64,000 nucleotides of DNA, taken from the NCBI RefSeq assembly GCF_019969725.1, contig NZ_JAHXYW010000007.1, positions 186,001 through 250,000 of the forward strand, read 5' to 3'. Positions 62,793-64,000 of this stretch are shown here, piece by piece (within the stretch, counting starts at the first letter, position 1; the number at the start of each line of letters is the position of its first letter). The notes below the pieces were generated by a model. It was not told the DNA's origin and made no database searches. It was given only the letters and a program-made list of their open reading frames with translations. Both the position numbers and the translations under genes were made by a program. This DNA is from Neobacillus bataviensis. Lineage in GTDB: Bacteria; Bacillota; Bacilli; Bacillales_B; DSM-18226.

Positions 62793-62987
62793 TGTAAACC
62801 CCTCCTTATGAAATTATTCATTTTCAAAATGCACACTTTTTAATCACACACATACAATAACCCGAATGAAAAAATCAGATAAAATATGGATTACTTTATC
62901 CTATGCAGAAACCGCGAATAATTTACAAATAATTTTGACAATTGGGTTGTTGCCTACTAATTGGACAAGATTTATTTTTTTACTTGG

Positions 62988-63022
62988 GAAAAAAACAGAC
63001 TGGCAGATTGCTTCTACCAGTC
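62988..63022 (-). terminator. Terminator of prkA
   Basis: GACTGG (62998-63003) and CCAGTC (63017-63022) form a hairpin with a poly-U exit on the minus strand (A run 62989-62995), eight bases past the prkA stop codon. The remaining 62793-62987 stretch shows no gene; a promoter for yhbH must lie there but I cannot assign one. Confidence 0.75.
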
Positions 63023-63030
63023 CCTTGGCA

Positions 63031-64000
63031 TTATCGATTTAATAAACTTCCGACATAGCGCAGCAATTCATTTGCTGAAGTCGAATTATAACCATGCTCG
63101 TCAATTAACCGGGCTACTACATCATTAATCTTCTTAAGCTGCTGCTCATCTGGTGTTTTTGAAGACGTAGTTATCTTAACAACATCCTTTAGATCCGCAA
63201 ATAGTTTCTTTTGAATGGCTTCACGAAGTCTATCATGCGAATTATAATCAAACCGTTTGCCTTTTCTTGCGAAAGCTGAAATTCTTATCAATATTTCTTC
63301 CCTAAACGCCTTTTTCGCATTTTCAGAGATTCCAATTTGCTCTTCAATCGAACGCATTAATTTTTCATCCGGATTAATCTCTTCTCCTGTTAACGGATCA
63401 CGCAGTTTCGCTTTATTGCAGTAAGCTTCAACATTATCAAGATAATTATCCATTAATGTCTTCGCCGATTCTTCATAGGAGTAAACAAAGGCCTTTTGAA
63501 CTTCATTTTTGGCAATATTATCATACTCTTTTCGAGCAATAGAGATGTAATTCATATATCGTTCACGCAGCTCTGCAGTAATAGATGGATGTTGATCCAG
63601 CCCATCTTTTAATGACCTTAAAACATCTAAGGCATTAATGGAAGGTACTTCTTTTCGAATGATAGTCGATGAAATCCGGTTAATGACATAACGTGGGTCA
63701 ATACCGCTCATGCCTTCATCTGGATACTCTTTCTTCAGTTCTTCCACATCTGCAGTATTAAATCCTTCTACATTTTCTCCGTCATAAAGGCGCATTTTCT
63801 TCACTAAATCAATATCACCTTTTTTAGGATCCTTCAAACGAGTAAGAATGGTAAACATCGCTGCTACTCTTAAAGTATGAGGTGCAATATGAACATCCGA
63901 TACATCACTTTCTCTTATCATCTTTTCATAAATTCTTTCTTCTTGTGAAACTTTTAAATTATAAGGAATCGGCATGACAATAATCCTGGAGTGTAATGCC
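63031..64000 (-). CDS. prkA: PrkA serine protein kinase / AAA protein, C-terminal part (runs off the window)
   Basis: The last 322 residues of PrkA; the reading frame continues in frame through the window end with LHSRIIVMPIPYNLKVSQEERIYEKMI, so the ATG at 63975 is internal and not the start. The visible part is the C-terminal region with the PrkA kinase-type domain (about the last 250 residues) after the AAA module, which lies outside the window. Full-length PrkA is about 631 residues. It participates in sporulation with YhbH and SpoVR. Confidence 0.93.
   Translation of the reverse strand, partial: ALHSRIIVMPIPYNLKVSQEERIYEKMIRESDVSDVHIAPHTLRVAAMFTILTRLKDPKKGDIDLVKKMRLYDGENVEGFNTADVEELKKEYPDEGMSGIDPRYVINRISSTIIRKEVPSINALDVLRSLKDGLDQHPSITAELRERYMNYISIARKEYDNIAKNEVQKAFVYSYEESAKTLMDNYLDNVEAYCNKAKLRDPLTGEEINPDEKLMRSIEEQIGISENAKKAFREEILIRISAFARKGKRFDYNSHDRLREAIQKKLFADLKDVVKITTSSKTPDEQQLKKINDVVARLIDEHGYNSTSANELLRYVGSLLNR

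Overview
The window is low-GC DNA from an endospore-forming member of the Bacillaceae; I cannot name the species. The evidence is strong AGGAGG-type ribosome binding sites with frequent TTG starts, SigA promoters with cre-like sites, and sporulation genes (spoVR, yhbH, prkA, a KinB-like kinase). It also holds a run of genes that, from memory, lie near each other in Bacillus subtilis (yhcT, yhcU, pgcA, yhcYZ, yhdB, a YhdC-like gene, spoVR). No rRNA, tRNA, CRISPR array or prophage is visible.

Layout. 1-600: a non-coding segment bounded by inverted repeats. 0.6-4.5 kb: an FTR1 iron permease with a lipoprotein (Fur boxes), divergent from the YhcYZ two-component pair. 4.6-12.8 kb: housekeeping genes including spoVR, pgcA, yhcT/yhcU and a pirin gene. 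13.1-17.4 kb: phosphate transport, a YitT membrane protein, a decayed glycosyltransferase, a GC-rich repeat and proC. 17.4-19.9 kb: deoxyribonucleoside salvage (cdd, an unlisted small xapX gene, deoC, deoR). 20-25.7 kb: an MMPL transporter, a shortened 5'-nucleotidase-like protein and an ArsB/NhaD transporter. 25.7-29.6 kb: gluconate uptake and phosphorylation (gntK, an RpiR regulator, gntP).

29.8-51.8 kb is the most interesting part. It contains a nickel-pincer cofactor operon (a LarA homologue, LarE, LarB and split LarC) together with a UxuB-type SDR and a second gluconokinase. Nearby are two XylR-type ROK regulators, glucuronate isomerase UxaC, 6-phosphogluconate dehydrogenase and two GPH-family sugar symporters. 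Four near-identical 10-5-10 operators, all placed just downstream of SigA promoters, tie these units together. Together the genes suggest a hexuronate route without a dehydratase: glucuronate, fructuronate, mannonate, then nickel-dependent C2 epimerisation to gluconate, 6-phosphogluconate and ribulose 5-phosphate. An AraC-controlled operon of two Gfo/Idh oxidoreductases and two TIM-barrel isomerases, plus a NERD protein followed by a 7 x 52-bp tandem repeat, sit between the parts.

52-64 kb: an azoreductase, a 5TMR diguanylate cyclase and a 5TMR histidine kinase side by side, a CAP-domain lipoprotein, the N-acetylglucosamine regulon (nagA, nagB, nagR and a PTS IICBA with NagR boxes), and yhbH plus the C-terminal half of prkA running off the window end.
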